Positions 1 through 10,044 of a stretch of 64,000 nt of DNA are shown here, in pieces. The notes below the pieces were generated by a model. The model did no database searches. It had not been told where the DNA came from and saw only the letters and a program-made list of their open reading frames with translations. This DNA is from Halorussus ruber. GTDB lineage: Archaea; Halobacteriota; Halobacteria; Halobacteriales; Haladaptataceae. The stretch spans positions 62,001-126,000 of the forward strand of contig NZ_SBIT01000007.1 in assembly GCF_004765785.1 (NCBI RefSeq), given 5' to 3'. Every line of letters begins with the position of its first letter. Position 1 is the stretch's first letter. The position numbers and the translations under genes are program-made.

Positions 1-2
1 GC

Positions 3-194
3 GGGATGCACACGGTCGTCCCGATAGCGCTCTTCCTGTCGGTTCCCGACGCGCTCCCGTACCACGACAAACTCGGCGCGATGGTGTTCGGGGTGGCCGT
101 CCTGAGCATCGTCGTTCAGGGAATCCTGATGCCGTACGTCCTCCAGACCACCGAGACGATGGACTCGATGGAGGGGGCCATCGACTCGGACTGA
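3..194 (+). CDS. Cation:proton antiporter (NhaP/CPA1-like), C-terminal end only
   Basis: The gene enters from outside the window and only its last 63 codons are visible. The peptide begins GMHTVVPIALFLSVP and continues with a hydrophobic stretch near AVLSIVVQGILMPYVL. This resembles the last membrane helices of CPA1/NhaP sodium:proton antiporters, in which a glycine-rich loop is followed by a helix and then a short acidic tail. It would act in the cytoplasmic membrane in ion and pH homeostasis. The family call rests on a short fragment, so another multi-pass transporter is possible. Confidence 0.55.
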   Translation, partial: GMHTVVPIALFLSVPDALPYHDKLGAMVFGVAVLSIVVQGILMPYVLQTTETMDSMEGAIDSD

Positions 195-261
195 GTCATC
201 CACTTAGACTGAGTCATCCACTTGGACTGAGTCATCCACTTGGACTGAGTCATCCACCCGG
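190..261. repeat. Four tandem copies of an 18-bp repeat
   Basis: Four consecutive 18-bp units follow the pattern ACTGAGTCATCCACTTGG, at 190-207, 208-225, 226-243 and 244-261, with a few mismatches in the first and last. The first unit overlaps the stop codon of the antiporter gene, and because 18 is a multiple of three every unit repeats an in-frame TGA. It probably arose by slippage after the stop codon. No function is evident. Confidence 0.9.
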
Positions 262-291
262 ACCGAGCGGTCCGCCGAGGGCTTCGCGGCG

Positions 292-1293
292 CTACTCGGC
301 CCGGACCAGCGAAATCTTCCCGACGTGATTGCCCTCCTCGGCGTAGCGGTGGGCGTCGGCGACGCCCTCGGCGGTCAGCTCGAACTGCTCGTCATCCAGC
401 ACGGGTTCGAGGCCGCCTTCCGAAACTACGTCGTTGATTTTCCGGAATCGCTCGCCGACGCGCTCGCGGCCCTGCTGTCGGAGGACCGGCAGGATGGAGA
501 GGACGACGCCGAGCGAGAGGGCCTTCTGGTGCATCTGGCCGAGGTTCTGGGTCGAACTCGACTCGGTGGTGACGACTCGCTGGAAGGGCGCGACGGCCTC
601 GAACGCGGTCTGGAGGTGGTCGTCGCCCACGGGGTCGAACACCACGTCGAAGCCCGCGCCGTCGGTGTACTCGGCGACGTACTCCTCGGGGTCGCTCGCG
701 GTGTAGTCGATGGTCGCGGACGCGCCCAACGCCTCGGCGAGGTCGCGCTTGCGCTCGGTCGAGCCGGTGGCGTACACGTCCGCGCCGAGCCAGTCGGCGA
801 GTTGGACGCCGACGTGGCCCACGCCGCCAGCGCCGCCGTAGACCAGCGTCGAGTCCTCCTCGCCCGCGTCTGCCTTGTCCACGAGCATCTCCCACGCGGT
901 GAGCGCGACGACGGGGAGCGCGGCGGCCTCGGCGAACGACAGCGAGTCCGGCACGGGCGCGAGGAGTTTCTCGTGAGCGGGGACGTACTCGGCGTAGGCT
1001 CCCTGTGCGCCGGTGACGCCGCCGACCATGCCGTAGACCGCCTCGCCCTCCTCGAAGGCCGTCACGTCGTCGCCGACCGCCTCGACTACGCCCGCGGCGT
1101 CACAGCCCAGAATCGCGGGGAAGTCGGGCGCGAACGGCGGCAGGTCGCCCGAGCGAATCTTGTACTCGACGGGGTTGACGCTGGAGGCCTCGACTCGGAG
1201 CAGGACCTCCTCCGGGTCGGGTTCGGGTCGGTCGAACTCCCTGTCCTCGAAGACGTCCGGGTCACCGTACTCCTCGATAGCGACGGCGTGCAT
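292..1293 (-). CDS. Zinc-independent MDR-family quinone oxidoreductase
   Basis: About 333 residues of the medium-chain dehydrogenase/reductase family, quinone-oxidoreductase branch. It probably transfers hydride from NADPH to a quinone or enone. The N-terminal GroES-like half has SVNPVEYKIRSG and GCDAAGVVEAVG, and the Rossmann half has the nucleotide-binding motif GGAGGVGHVGVQLA. The cysteines and histidines that hold zinc in alcohol dehydrogenases are not present. I chose ATG at 1293, giving MHAVAIEEYG as in relatives; a GTG four codons upstream (1305) is the alternative. It is a single gene, with the stop facing the antiporter. Confidence 0.85.
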   Translation of the reverse strand: MHAVAIEEYGDPDVFEDREFDRPEPDPEEVLLRVEASSVNPVEYKIRSGDLPPFAPDFPAILGCDAAGVVEAVGDDVTAFEEGEAVYGMVGGVTGAQGAYAEYVPAHEKLLAPVPDSLSFAEAAALPVVALTAWEMLVDKADAGEEDSTLVYGGAGGVGHVGVQLADWLGADVYATGSTERKRDLAEALGASATIDYTASDPEEYVAEYTDGAGFDVVFDPVGDDHLQTAFEAVAPFQRVVTTESSSTQNLGQMHQKALSLGVVLSILPVLRQQGRERVGERFRKINDVVSEGGLEPVLDDEQFELTAEGVADAHRYAEEGNHVGKISLVRAE

Positions 1294-1305
1294 CGTGTCG
1301 GTCAC

Positions 1306-1480
1306 GCCGGAGGGTATCGGCTTCAGCAGGGAAAGCGCGGTGGCCGCGGGGCGACGAGAGAAGTATCGATCTACGCAGACGACAGTATATTTATTTATAA
1401 AATATTATAATAGGGATATTCCGCTACCGAACGACGACTCGTCGGGGGATTTGGTCGGCGAGAAACTCGGCGTCTTCCGC
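1306..1480. other. AT-rich intergenic segment upstream of the MDR gene
   Basis: About 175 bp with a strongly AT-rich core at roughly 1384-1412 (TATATTTATTTATAAAAT-type sequence) that could supply TATA boxes in either direction. Its distance from the MDR start is too large for a single obvious core promoter, so I mark it only as a candidate regulatory stretch. A second AT-rich tract lies at 1650-1680. Confidence 0.35.
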
Positions 1481-1614
1481 ATGGGCATCGGTCTAGGCTA
1501 CCTCGTCGCTATCGGGGCCGCGGTCAGCACCACCGGCGAGTGAGTTACGTCGGTCTCGTCACGATTACGCTCGGCATTCTCGTCTCGTCGTACTTCCGTC
1601 GGCAGAGCGAGTGA
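1481..1614 (+). pseudogene. Frameshifted remnant of a small two-helix membrane protein
   Basis: Reading from ATG 1481 gives MGIGLGYLVAIGAAVSTTGE and then a stop at 1541. Shifting to the frame that starts at 1543 gives SYVGLVTITLGILVSSYF and then RRQSE and a stop at 1614. Two hydrophobic helices joined by a short loop, but in different frames, suggest a roughly 45-residue membrane protein broken by a small indel. A sequencing error or an unrelated coincidence is possible. No family is recognised. Confidence 0.4.
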
Positions 1615-1781
1615 CGGTCCTCTCTCACTCGGAGAACCAAAATTCAGCCTTTATAAATTGTATTTATTTTTTTTAACATAGGTTTTATTGTCTCTACTGT
1701 GGACGCAGTGACGAACGATTCCGGCGATTCCCGCCGACTGCCTCCCGAGGGTTCAAAAGGGATTCCGACCAATCACCGACT

Positions 1782-2627
1782 GTGAGAGCCTTCGCCCCCG
1801 GAAGCGTCACCGCCGTCTTCGCGCCGGGCGAGACGGCCGACCAGTCGAAGGGCGCGAGCGTCGCCATCGCCGACGGCGTCGTCGCGGACGTGACTCTCGC
1901 CGAGGGACCAGACGCCGGTAGCTCGACCACTGACGAACCGGACGCCGAGCGCCCGACCGCCGACGACCACGTCGTCACGGTCGGCGGTGAACCCACCGAC
2001 TTCGAACCGGTCGAATTGGCCCTCCGGAAACTCGACCTGCCGAACGCGGCCCGCGTGGACGTCACCGCCGAGGTCCCCATCGGCCGCGGGTTCGGCGCGA
2101 GCGGCGCGGCCACCCTCGCCACCGTCATCGCCGCGAACGCCGAGTTCGACCTCGCTATGTCCCGCGAGGACCTCCTCGAAATCGCCCACCGCGCCGAAGT
2201 CGAGGCCGGGACGGGCCTCGGCGACGTGTTCGTCCAGCACCGCGGCGGTCTCGTGGTCGGCGACGGCGGCGACCCTCGGAAGTTCGCGCGCGAGACGACT
2301 ATCGAGTACTCCTCGTTCGGCCCCATCGCCACCGAGGAGGCGCTGGCCGACGAGGACCTGATGGCTCGCGTCCAGCGCGAGGGGACCGCCCTCCTCGACG
2401 CGCTCCCCGACGACCCGACGCTCGCGGACCTGACCCGCGAATCGTGGGAGTTCGCACAGGCCATCGACCTGCCGACTGCGGCGGTGCGCGAGGCCGTCGA
2501 AGCGGTCGAATCGGCGGGCGGGACCGCCAGCATGGCGATGGTCGGCGAGACGGTGTTCGCTGTGGGCGTCGAGGGCGTGCTGGAGAATCAGACCGAGGTG
2601 TGTCCCGAGGGTGCGGAATTACAGTAG
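1782..2627 (+). CDS. Pantoate kinase (archaeal, GHMP superfamily)
   Basis: Phosphorylates pantoate to 4-phosphopantoate in the archaeal route to coenzyme A, where pantoate kinase and phosphopantothenate synthetase replace the bacterial PanC/PanK steps. The 281-residue protein starts MRAFAPGSVTAVFAPG, typical of the archaeal family. The GHMP glycine-rich ATP loop GRGFGASGAATLA lies near residues 102-114, followed by GTGLGDVFVQHRGG. The start is GTG at 1782. It is in the cytoplasm and appears monocistronic; the partner phosphopantothenate synthetase is not visible in this window. Confidence 0.88.
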   Translation: MRAFAPGSVTAVFAPGETADQSKGASVAIADGVVADVTLAEGPDAGSSTTDEPDAERPTADDHVVTVGGEPTDFEPVELALRKLDLPNAARVDVTAEVPIGRGFGASGAATLATVIAANAEFDLAMSREDLLEIAHRAEVEAGTGLGDVFVQHRGGLVVGDGGDPRKFARETTIEYSSFGPIATEEALADEDLMARVQREGTALLDALPDDPTLADLTRESWEFAQAIDLPTAAVREAVEAVESAGGTASMAMVGETVFAVGVEGVLENQTEVCPEGAELQ

Positions 2628-2722
2628 CTCTCGACGGAGCAAAATTGGAAGGACTACAAATGAAGCCCTCCCGCATCTAGACCATTACCTACTACGACGG
2701 AATAGGTGGTAAATGTATTGTC

Positions 2723-4315
2723 TTATTCCGCCGCAATCACGTCGTCGATGCGCGCGATCATCGTCGCGGCCTCGGTCGCCGACTCGAAGGCCTCGCGCTT
2801 GACCGCGGCGGGGTCGAGGACGCCCGCCTCGACCGGATTCCCGACCTCGCCGTGTTCGCCCTCGGCGATGATTCCGGCCCGGCCCTCGTTGCCCTCGTTC
2901 TCGGCGCGGAGGTCCACCAGTCCGTCGATGGGGTCCATGCCGGTGTTCTCGGCGAGGGTGCGCGGAAGCACGTCCACGGCGTCGGCGAAGGCCTCGACCG
3001 CGAGTTGCTTGCGGCCCTCGACGCTGGCGGCCTCCTCGCGCACTCGGTCGGCGGCGACGATTTCGGTCGCGCCAGCGCCGGGGACGACCCCGCCGGTGTC
3101 GAGCGCGGCCGTCACCACGTCGATGGCGTCGGAGAGGGCGCGTTCGAGCTCGTCAACGACGTGTTCGGTGCCGCCCCGAATCAGCATCGTGACCGCCTCG
3201 GCGGCCGCGCCGCCCTCCACGAAGGCGAGGTCGTCGTCGGCGAAGGTCCGGACGCGGACCGTCTCGGCGCGCCCGAGGTCGGCGTCCTCGATGTCCGCGA
3301 CCTTGCTGGTCCGACTCGCGCCGGTCGCGGAGGCGATGGCGCGGGCCTCGTCGTTGCCGACGCTCTCGAACGCGAGGAGACCCGCGTCGGCGAGGAAGGC
3401 TCCGGCGCGGTCGTCGATGGAGTCGGTCGAGAAGACGACATCGACGCCAGCCTCGGCGAGCGCGTCGGCGTACTCGCGGAGTTCGCGCTCCTCGGCGTCC
3501 ATCGCGGCGGTGAGTTGGTCCACGTCCTCGACCGTGTACTCGGCGTCGATTTCGGTCTCGCGGACGCCGAACTGCTCGTCCACGACCGCGATGGTGGCGT
3601 CCTCGACCTCGGTGGGCATGTTGGCGTGGACCGCCTCGGCGTCGGAGATGACGCCCTCCACGAGTTCGGTGGCGGACGACGAGCCGCCGGTCTGGGTGTG
3701 GACCCGGATGTTGTCGCGGACGACGCCCTCGTCGCCTTCGACGTGGCGGACCGCCCGGACCACCGCGTCGGCGAGCTTTTCGGTCGTGATGTCGCCGGTC
3801 CCCTTGCCGGTCATGCTGGACTCGGCGACGTGTTCGAGGAGTTGGTCGTCTAGCTCCTCGTCCAGAACGAGGTCGTCGATGGCCTCCATTGCGATTTCGC
3901 GGGCCTCGGCGTAGCCCTCGACGATGGTCGTCGGGTGGACGTCGTCGTCGAGCAGTTGCTCGGCCTTCGAGAGCAGTTCGCCCGAAAGCACCGCCGCGGT
4001 CGTGGTCCCGTCGCCCACTTCGTCCTCTTGGGCCTCGGCGACCTCGACTATCATCTGGGCGGCGGGATGCTCGATGTCCATCGTGTTCAGGATGGTCGCG
4101 CCGTCGTTGGTGATGGTCACGTCGCCGGTGTCCGTGACCAGCATCTTGTCCATCCCGCGCGGTCCGAGCGTGGTGCGTACCGCCTCGCTGACCGCCTTTC
4201 CGGCCGAGATGTTCGACTTCTGTGCGTCTCGGCCCTGCGTTCGTTCGGTCCCCTCCGCGAGGACGAACATCGGTTGGCCTCCCATGCGTGGCTGTCCGGA
4301 TTGTGAATCTGCCAT
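2723..4315 (-). CDS. Thermosome subunit (group II chaperonin)
   Basis: A 530-residue subunit of the double-ring archaeal chaperonin, which folds proteins in the cytoplasm by an ATP cycle with a built-in lid. The ATP-site motifs [10 protein letters not shown] and [10 protein letters not shown] lie in the N-terminal equatorial domain, and [11 protein letters not shown] lies in the C-terminal one. The protein ends [11 protein letters not shown] without the Gly-Gly-Met tail common in main thermosome subunits, so it may be an accessory subunit. A strong TATA box lies just upstream, fitting heat-responsive high expression. Confidence 0.95.
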   Translation of the reverse strand: MADSQSGQPRMGGQPMFVLAEGTERTQGRDAQKSNISAGKAVSEAVRTTLGPRGMDKMLVTDTGDVTITNDGATILNTMDIEHPAAQMIVEVAEAQEDEVGDGTTTAAVLSGELLSKAEQLLDDDVHPTTIVEGYAEAREIAMEAIDDLVLDEELDDQLLEHVAESSMTGKGTGDITTEKLADAVVRAVRHVEGDEGVVRDNIRVHTQTGGSSSATELVEGVISDAEAVHANMPTEVEDATIAVVDEQFGVRETEIDAEYTVEDVDQLTAAMDAEERELREYADALAEAGVDVVFSTDSIDDRAGAFLADAGLLAFESVGNDEARAIASATGASRTSKVADIEDADLGRAETVRVRTFADDDLAFVEGGAAAEAVTMLIRGGTEHVVDELERALSDAIDVVTAALDTGGVVPGAGATEIVAADRVREEAASVEGRKQLAVEAFADAVDVLPRTLAENTGMDPIDGLVDLRAENEGNEGRAGIIAEGEHGEVGNPVEAGVLDPAAVKREAFESATEAATMIARIDDVIAAE

Positions 4316-4347
4316 GGTTACTCCCCGTCTAAAAGATGTTTGAACTT

Positions 4348-4357
4348 CTATATAAAC
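4348..4357 (-). promoter_or_regulatory. TATA box of the thermosome gene
   Basis: On the minus strand the sequence reads GTTTATATAG, centred about 37 nt upstream of the thermosome ATG at 4315. A GGGGAG purine run (about 4321-4327 region) sits between it and the start and could act as the ribosome binding site. Confidence 0.7.
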
Positions 4358-4545
4358 TTTGGCCCGATTGCCCCAGATTGTGATACGTCGGCAATACTTT
4401 GGTCCGCCGCCGCGATTGTCGAACCGACGAGTAACGACGCTATTCTAGCTTCCACAAAAAATATTGCTCTTTTAGAAAACTAAGGCCGCCGAATACCACC
4501 TACTTTTTTGTAATAGCGGTTCCCCTCTCCGAATGAGTGAGTTAG

Positions 4546-6756
<2,211 letters not shown>

Positions 6757-6930
6757 GAAATCTCTGAATTTCTTTTAGCAATATTTTGTTGTCTTTAACA
6801 TTACTGTATATTTCTTTTGAGTGGGTCGAAGGAATCGTGAGTGTGAACTCTTCTTGAAGCCCCCGCCCGGTCGCTTCGTTTTGACGGGCCAGCAACCTCA
6901 AACCGCAGAATCGGAGTGATGAACGTTTTT
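6757..6930. other. AT-rich tail after katG with a partial family-1 repeat end
   Basis: A T-rich stretch at 6770-6815 just after the katG stop may serve as an archaeal oligo-T terminator. At 6853-6874 there is an isolated copy of the left end of family-1 elements (TTGAAGCCCCCGCCCGGTCG), without the rest of the element. No ORF is supported. Confidence 0.5.
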
Positions 6931-7160
6931 TGAAGCCCCCGCCCGCTCGCGGTCGCTGTGCAGGATATTCGCGGCTCTCCGCACCGGAAGACAAACCGCG
7001 TCTTCCGAGCCATCGCCTCGCTTCGCTCGGCGAGACACCGCCCGCCGCGAATAGAGCCTGCACAGCGACTAAACTGGACGCGACCGGGCGGCCCCTTCAT
7101 CCCACCCGAGGGGAGTTTGACCCGAGCGTTCGCTGGCGGTTGGTCAGCCGAGCGCGTCCG
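6931..7160 (+). repeat. Family-1 structured palindromic element (full copy, plus orientation)
   Basis: The left arm GAAGCCCCCGCCC..CGCGGTCGC pairs with the right arm GCGACCGGGCGGCCCCTTC near 7078-7098. Inside, GTCGCTGTGCAGG pairs with CCTGCACAGCGAC and ATTCGCGG pairs with CCGCGAAT. The two stems are separated by AT on one side and AGAG on the other. The apex carries the hairpin GGAAGAC-7 nt-GTCTTCC (6986-7006) and a CCTCGCTTCGCTCGGCGAG hairpin. A conserved tail, GGCGGTTGGTCAG, follows about 40 nt after the right arm. The whole lies between katG and an amidohydrolase gene. Confidence 0.85.
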
Positions 7161-7206
7161 GCGTGGCGCATCAACCGACCGGTTTCGACCGGTGGAACAA
7201 CCGACT

Positions 7207-7345
7207 CCTGGTGGACTGAAAGGGCGAGCGGGGTTCGCGTTTACTGTGGTCGTCTCAGCGACCCCTATCGCGGACCGGGCTGTGCGGAGAGGTCCGCGAT
7301 ATGTCGCTGAGCGACCGCGAACCGCGCGAGGGCTTTCGAGGACGT
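7207..7345 (-). repeat. Family-1 structured element (minus orientation)
   Basis: Read on the minus strand: CTCGAAAGCCC..CGCGGTTCGCGGTCGCT, then stem CAGCGAC, AT, stem ATCGCGGACC, apex loop, GGTCCGCGAT, AGGG, GTCGCTG, and CCCTTTCAGTCCACC at the end. The layout matches the copies at 6931 and 28388, but with different stem sequences that still pair. It sits tail to tail with the 6931 copy. Confidence 0.8.
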
Positions 7346-7460
7346 TACCATCCCGTCAATCCCTGCGGTTCTCGTCTACTCCTGCGGTTCTGAGCGCGAG
7401 GGCTTTCGAGGACATTACTATCCCGTCTGCTTCTACTCAAGCGCGAGGGCTTTCCAGAAC
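7322..7460. repeat. Three spaced copies of a family-1 end sequence
   Basis: GCGCGAGGGCTTTCGAGGAC occurs at about 7324-7343 and 7395-7414, each followed by RTTACYATCCCGTC, and a third, shorter copy (GCGCGAGGGCTTTCCAGAAC) lies at 7441-7460. Only the first belongs to a complete element; the other two are solo ends with short spacers between them. This may be the trace of repeated partial insertion or of recombination between elements. Confidence 0.7.
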
Positions 7461-7498
7461 CGATACTAAAAAATAGGGTAGTTCCGAACCCATCCACG

Positions 7499-8323
7499 AT
7501 GCTGGAGTTGGAGCATCGCTTCCGGGTGGTGGACGTACACGCGCGGCTCAACGCCGACGCCGGGGGCGTCCAGACCCGAGGGCGGGCCATCAGTCCTGAC
7601 AGATTGGAGCGAGAGATGCATCAGGCGGGGGTCGTGCGGTCGGTCGTCTTCCCCGGCCCGAGAGACGGCGGGAGTTACCTGAGCGCGAACAACGCCGTCG
7701 CGCGCCGGAGCGTCGATAGACCCTTCCTCGCGTTCGCTCGCATCAACGGGCCGCGAGACCCGGGCGAAAAGGCCTCCTCGCGGCTTCGGAACCTGACCGC
7801 GCGCCGGAAGGACCACCACACCTCGCCCGCGGACGTCGAGCAGTACGCCTACGACGACCGGTTCCACGGCTTCAAACTCGACCCCGTGACCGACGGCCTG
7901 CCCGACGAGGAGACCTTAGACCAGTTGGAGGACGTCGGTCTCCCGGTGCTGGTCCACGGCGGCGAGGGGTTCTCGCCCGCGGCGGCCGAGGAGGACCTCC
8001 TCTCGCGGTCGTTCCCCGTCGTCTTGGCCCACTTCGGCGGCCACCCGCTGGACCGGGAGCTGATGACCGACGCCATCGACCTGCTGGAGCGCAACGACGA
8101 GTGTTACCTCGACACGAGTTACGTCCGGTATCGGGACCTGCTCGAGCGGGCGGTCATGGAACACCCCGACCGGGTGCTGTTCGGAAGCGGTTCGCCCAGT
8201 TCCCACCCCAACGTCGCGGTCATGGAGATTCTGACCCTCGACGTGCCCGAGGACGCGATGCGAAAGGTCTTCGACAAGAACGCCCGCCGGGTGCTGGCCG
8301 ACTCGCTCCCCGGCGACTTCTGA
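7499..8323 (+). CDS. Amidohydrolase-like TIM-barrel protein (COG2159 type) with altered metal site
   Basis: A 274-residue protein resembling metal-dependent amidohydrolases/decarboxylases. The barrel landmarks are DVHARL near residue 12 (normally DxHxH), GFKLDP near 124, LVHGG near 150, LAHFGG near 177 and LFGSGSP near 230. The usual aspartate of FGSD is replaced by Gly/Ser, and the first histidine pair is incomplete, so the classical metal site is partly lost. It could bind a metal in another way or be non-catalytic. The start ATG follows about 40 nt after the last solo repeat end. Confidence 0.6.
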   Translation: MLELEHRFRVVDVHARLNADAGGVQTRGRAISPDRLEREMHQAGVVRSVVFPGPRDGGSYLSANNAVARRSVDRPFLAFARINGPRDPGEKASSRLRNLTARRKDHHTSPADVEQYAYDDRFHGFKLDPVTDGLPDEETLDQLEDVGLPVLVHGGEGFSPAAAEEDLLSRSFPVVLAHFGGHPLDRELMTDAIDLLERNDECYLDTSYVRYRDLLERAVMEHPDRVLFGSGSPSSHPNVAVMEILTLDVPEDAMRKVFDKNARRVLADSLPGDF

Positions 8324-8445
8324 GACGCTTGCGGGACTTCTGGCGCTCCTCGCCGTCTTCGATTTCCCCGCCTCGACGGCGAGATGTAGAATCGGGCACA
8401 ATCCTTAGGTAGTAGCCTGCGCTTTATGCGTCGGGGCGGAAGCGG

Positions 8446-8850
8446 ATGTCCGACAACGGAGGAGACGACGTACATTCGGACGACAGCGACGACCACTCCG
8501 GCGGCGCGCGCGACCAGCGACCGGTCGCCGAGGTTTCACTTTCCTTAGATTCCACGCTCGAAATTCTGGCCGACCACGACCGGCGAGTGATTATCGACTA
8601 CCTGCGGGCCGAGGCCGACCAGACCGCGACGGTCGGGGAACTCGCCGACTATCTCGTCTCCCAGAAAGTCGAGAAGGCCGACGAGCGCCCCAGTTCGGAC
8701 CGCGTGCAGACGATGCTCCACCACATCCACGTCCCGAAACTCGTGGACGTGGGACTCGTCGATTACGACGCGCGAAACGAAGAGATCCGGTACTGGGGGA
8801 GCGAGCGACTCGAACGGTGGCACGAGCGCATCCAGAATCGAGACGATTAG
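8446..8850 (+). CDS. Haloarchaeal winged-helix regulator (DUF7344-like)
   Basis: 134 residues. After a disordered acidic N-terminus, the segment LEILADHDRRVIIDYLRAE, then TVGELADYLV and a helix around SDRVQTMLHHIHVPKLVDVGLVDYD, is the winged-helix pattern of small haloarchaeal DNA-binding proteins of the ArsR-like/DUF7344 type. A TATA-like GCTTTATG lies 18-24 nt upstream of the ATG. The gene converges on and overlaps by 4 bp a second member of the same family on the other strand. The regulated genes are unknown. Confidence 0.7.
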   Translation: MSDNGGDDVHSDDSDDHSGGARDQRPVAEVSLSLDSTLEILADHDRRVIIDYLRAEADQTATVGELADYLVSQKVEKADERPSSDRVQTMLHHIHVPKLVDVGLVDYDARNEEIRYWGSERLERWHERIQNRDD

Positions 8851-9233
8851 TCGGGGGCGTTCCGAGTGAGTCGGTCCGGCGCGGCGACGTCCGAGAACGC
8901 CGGTTGTTCGCGTTGGGTCTCCTCTCGCGCCGCGGCCGTGAGGAGGGGTTCGAGGCGCGTAATTCCGTCGTCGAGCGACACGTCGTCGTTCGGGCCGTCG
9001 TACTCGACCACGCCGAACTCGTCGAGTTTCGGAAGATAGGTGTGGACCAGCGACGCCATCGCTCGCTTGCGGTCGTCTGCAATCCCGGTCGAGACGACTG
9101 CCTCCGCGAGTTCGCCGACGCTCGCCGGACCGTCTCGCTGGAGAGTGTAGATGACGCGCCGACGATAAGAGCTACTGAGGAGGTCACACGAGCGGTCGAT
9201 TCGCTCGCGGATAGCGTCGTGTTCGTCTACCAT
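8847..9233 (-). CDS. Haloarchaeal winged-helix regulator (DUF7344-like), second copy
   Basis: About 128 residues from ATG 9233 (MVDEHDAIRERID). Helices around LSSSYRRRVIYTLQRDG and SVGELAEAVV, then LVHTYLPKLDEFGVVEYD, match the winged-helix fold of its convergent neighbour. The two stop codons overlap (8847-8850). An upstream start at 9293 is open but adds a basic, serine-rich stretch with no family support. It is probably a DNA-binding regulator; the target is unknown. Confidence 0.68.
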   Translation of the reverse strand: MVDEHDAIRERIDRSCDLLSSSYRRRVIYTLQRDGPASVGELAEAVVSTGIADDRKRAMASLVHTYLPKLDEFGVVEYDGPNDDVSLDDGITRLEPLLTAAAREETQREQPAFSDVAAPDRLTRNAPD

Positions 9234-9363
9234 CGCTTCCCGATACCGCCACGCGCCACTTGAGGGATCGATTCTTTCCCGCCCGTTCCGCACGGAAGTC
9301 AGCCACCGTTCCGAGAGAGGAACTGACCCTAGATGTTAAATTTTCGGCAGTAGTATGCGGCCT

Positions 9364-10044
9364 ATGACCCTCATCGCGGACTTCTATCTGGAGACGCCGG
9401 TCGTGCGGACCACGCTTCGGGCGGCCCCGGAGATGTGCGTCACTATCGAGCAACAGACCTCGCGGGATTCGAAACCTTTCGCAATCACCTTCTGGGCCTC
9501 CGACGGAGATTTCGAGGAGTTCGAGGTCGGGTTGGCCGACGACCCGACCGTGGACACCGCCGTCGTGCTGGCGGAGGTGGACGGCCAGCGACTCTATCAG
9601 GTCGAGCTGACGCCGGAGGGAAACAACCAGATGACGTATCACGCGTGGGCCGACCTCGGGGGCGTCTTCGTCTCTTCCCACCGGGTCGGCGACGGGTGGC
9701 GGGTCAGGATTCGGTTTCCGGACCGCGATTCGCTTCGAGAGTACGTCAACTACTGCGAGCGCCGCGACCTCACCTTCGACCTCCGGCAACTCTACGACGC
9801 CGGGCGCGAGACCGGCGACGAACTCGGCCTGACCGACCGCCAGCACGAGACGCTGGAGACCGCGACCGAGATGGGTTACTTCGAGGTGCCTCGACAGGCC
9901 GAACTCGAAGACCTCGCAGACGTCCTCGGCGTCTCCAGACAGGCGGTCTCCGAGCGACTCCGGCGCGCGACCGAGACGCTCGTCCGGGCGACGATTCACG
10001 GGGACGACCCCGACCAGAAAACGGACACAGACCGCGAGGAGTAG
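9364..10044 (+). CDS. Bat-like HTH-10 transcriptional regulator
   Basis: About 226 residues. The N-terminal half is the beta-rich sensor-like region found in bacterioopsin-activator-like proteins. The C-terminus carries the HTH-10 domain: LTDRQHETLETATEMGYFEVPR, then LEDLADVLGVSRQAVSERLRRA. These proteins bind DNA in haloarchaea, often as one-component regulators. ATG 9364 is preferred because an AT-rich GTTAAATTTT (9335-9344) lies about 25 nt upstream; ATG 9355 is the alternative. Convergent with the glycosyltransferase gene. Confidence 0.85.
   Translation: MTLIADFYLETPVVRTTLRAAPEMCVTIEQQTSRDSKPFAITFWASDGDFEEFEVGLADDPTVDTAVVLAEVDGQRLYQVELTPEGNNQMTYHAWADLGGVFVSSHRVGDGWRVRIRFPDRDSLREYVNYCERRDLTFDLRQLYDAGRETGDELGLTDRQHETLETATEMGYFEVPRQAELEDLADVLGVSRQAVSERLRRATETLVRATIHGDDPDQKTDTDREE

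Noticed and set aside
325-1410. Long plus-strand open frame opposite the MDR oxidoreductase
   Set aside because: It is the antisense shadow of a recognised gene in GC-rich DNA; its composition (Val, Gly, Arg, His) is that of reverse-frame translation and it shows no domain.
7499-8323. CRISPR-like repeats upstream of the amidohydrolase
   Set aside because: The repeats at 6931-7460 are palindromic elements of uneven spacing with no unique spacers of constant length, and no cas genes are present.
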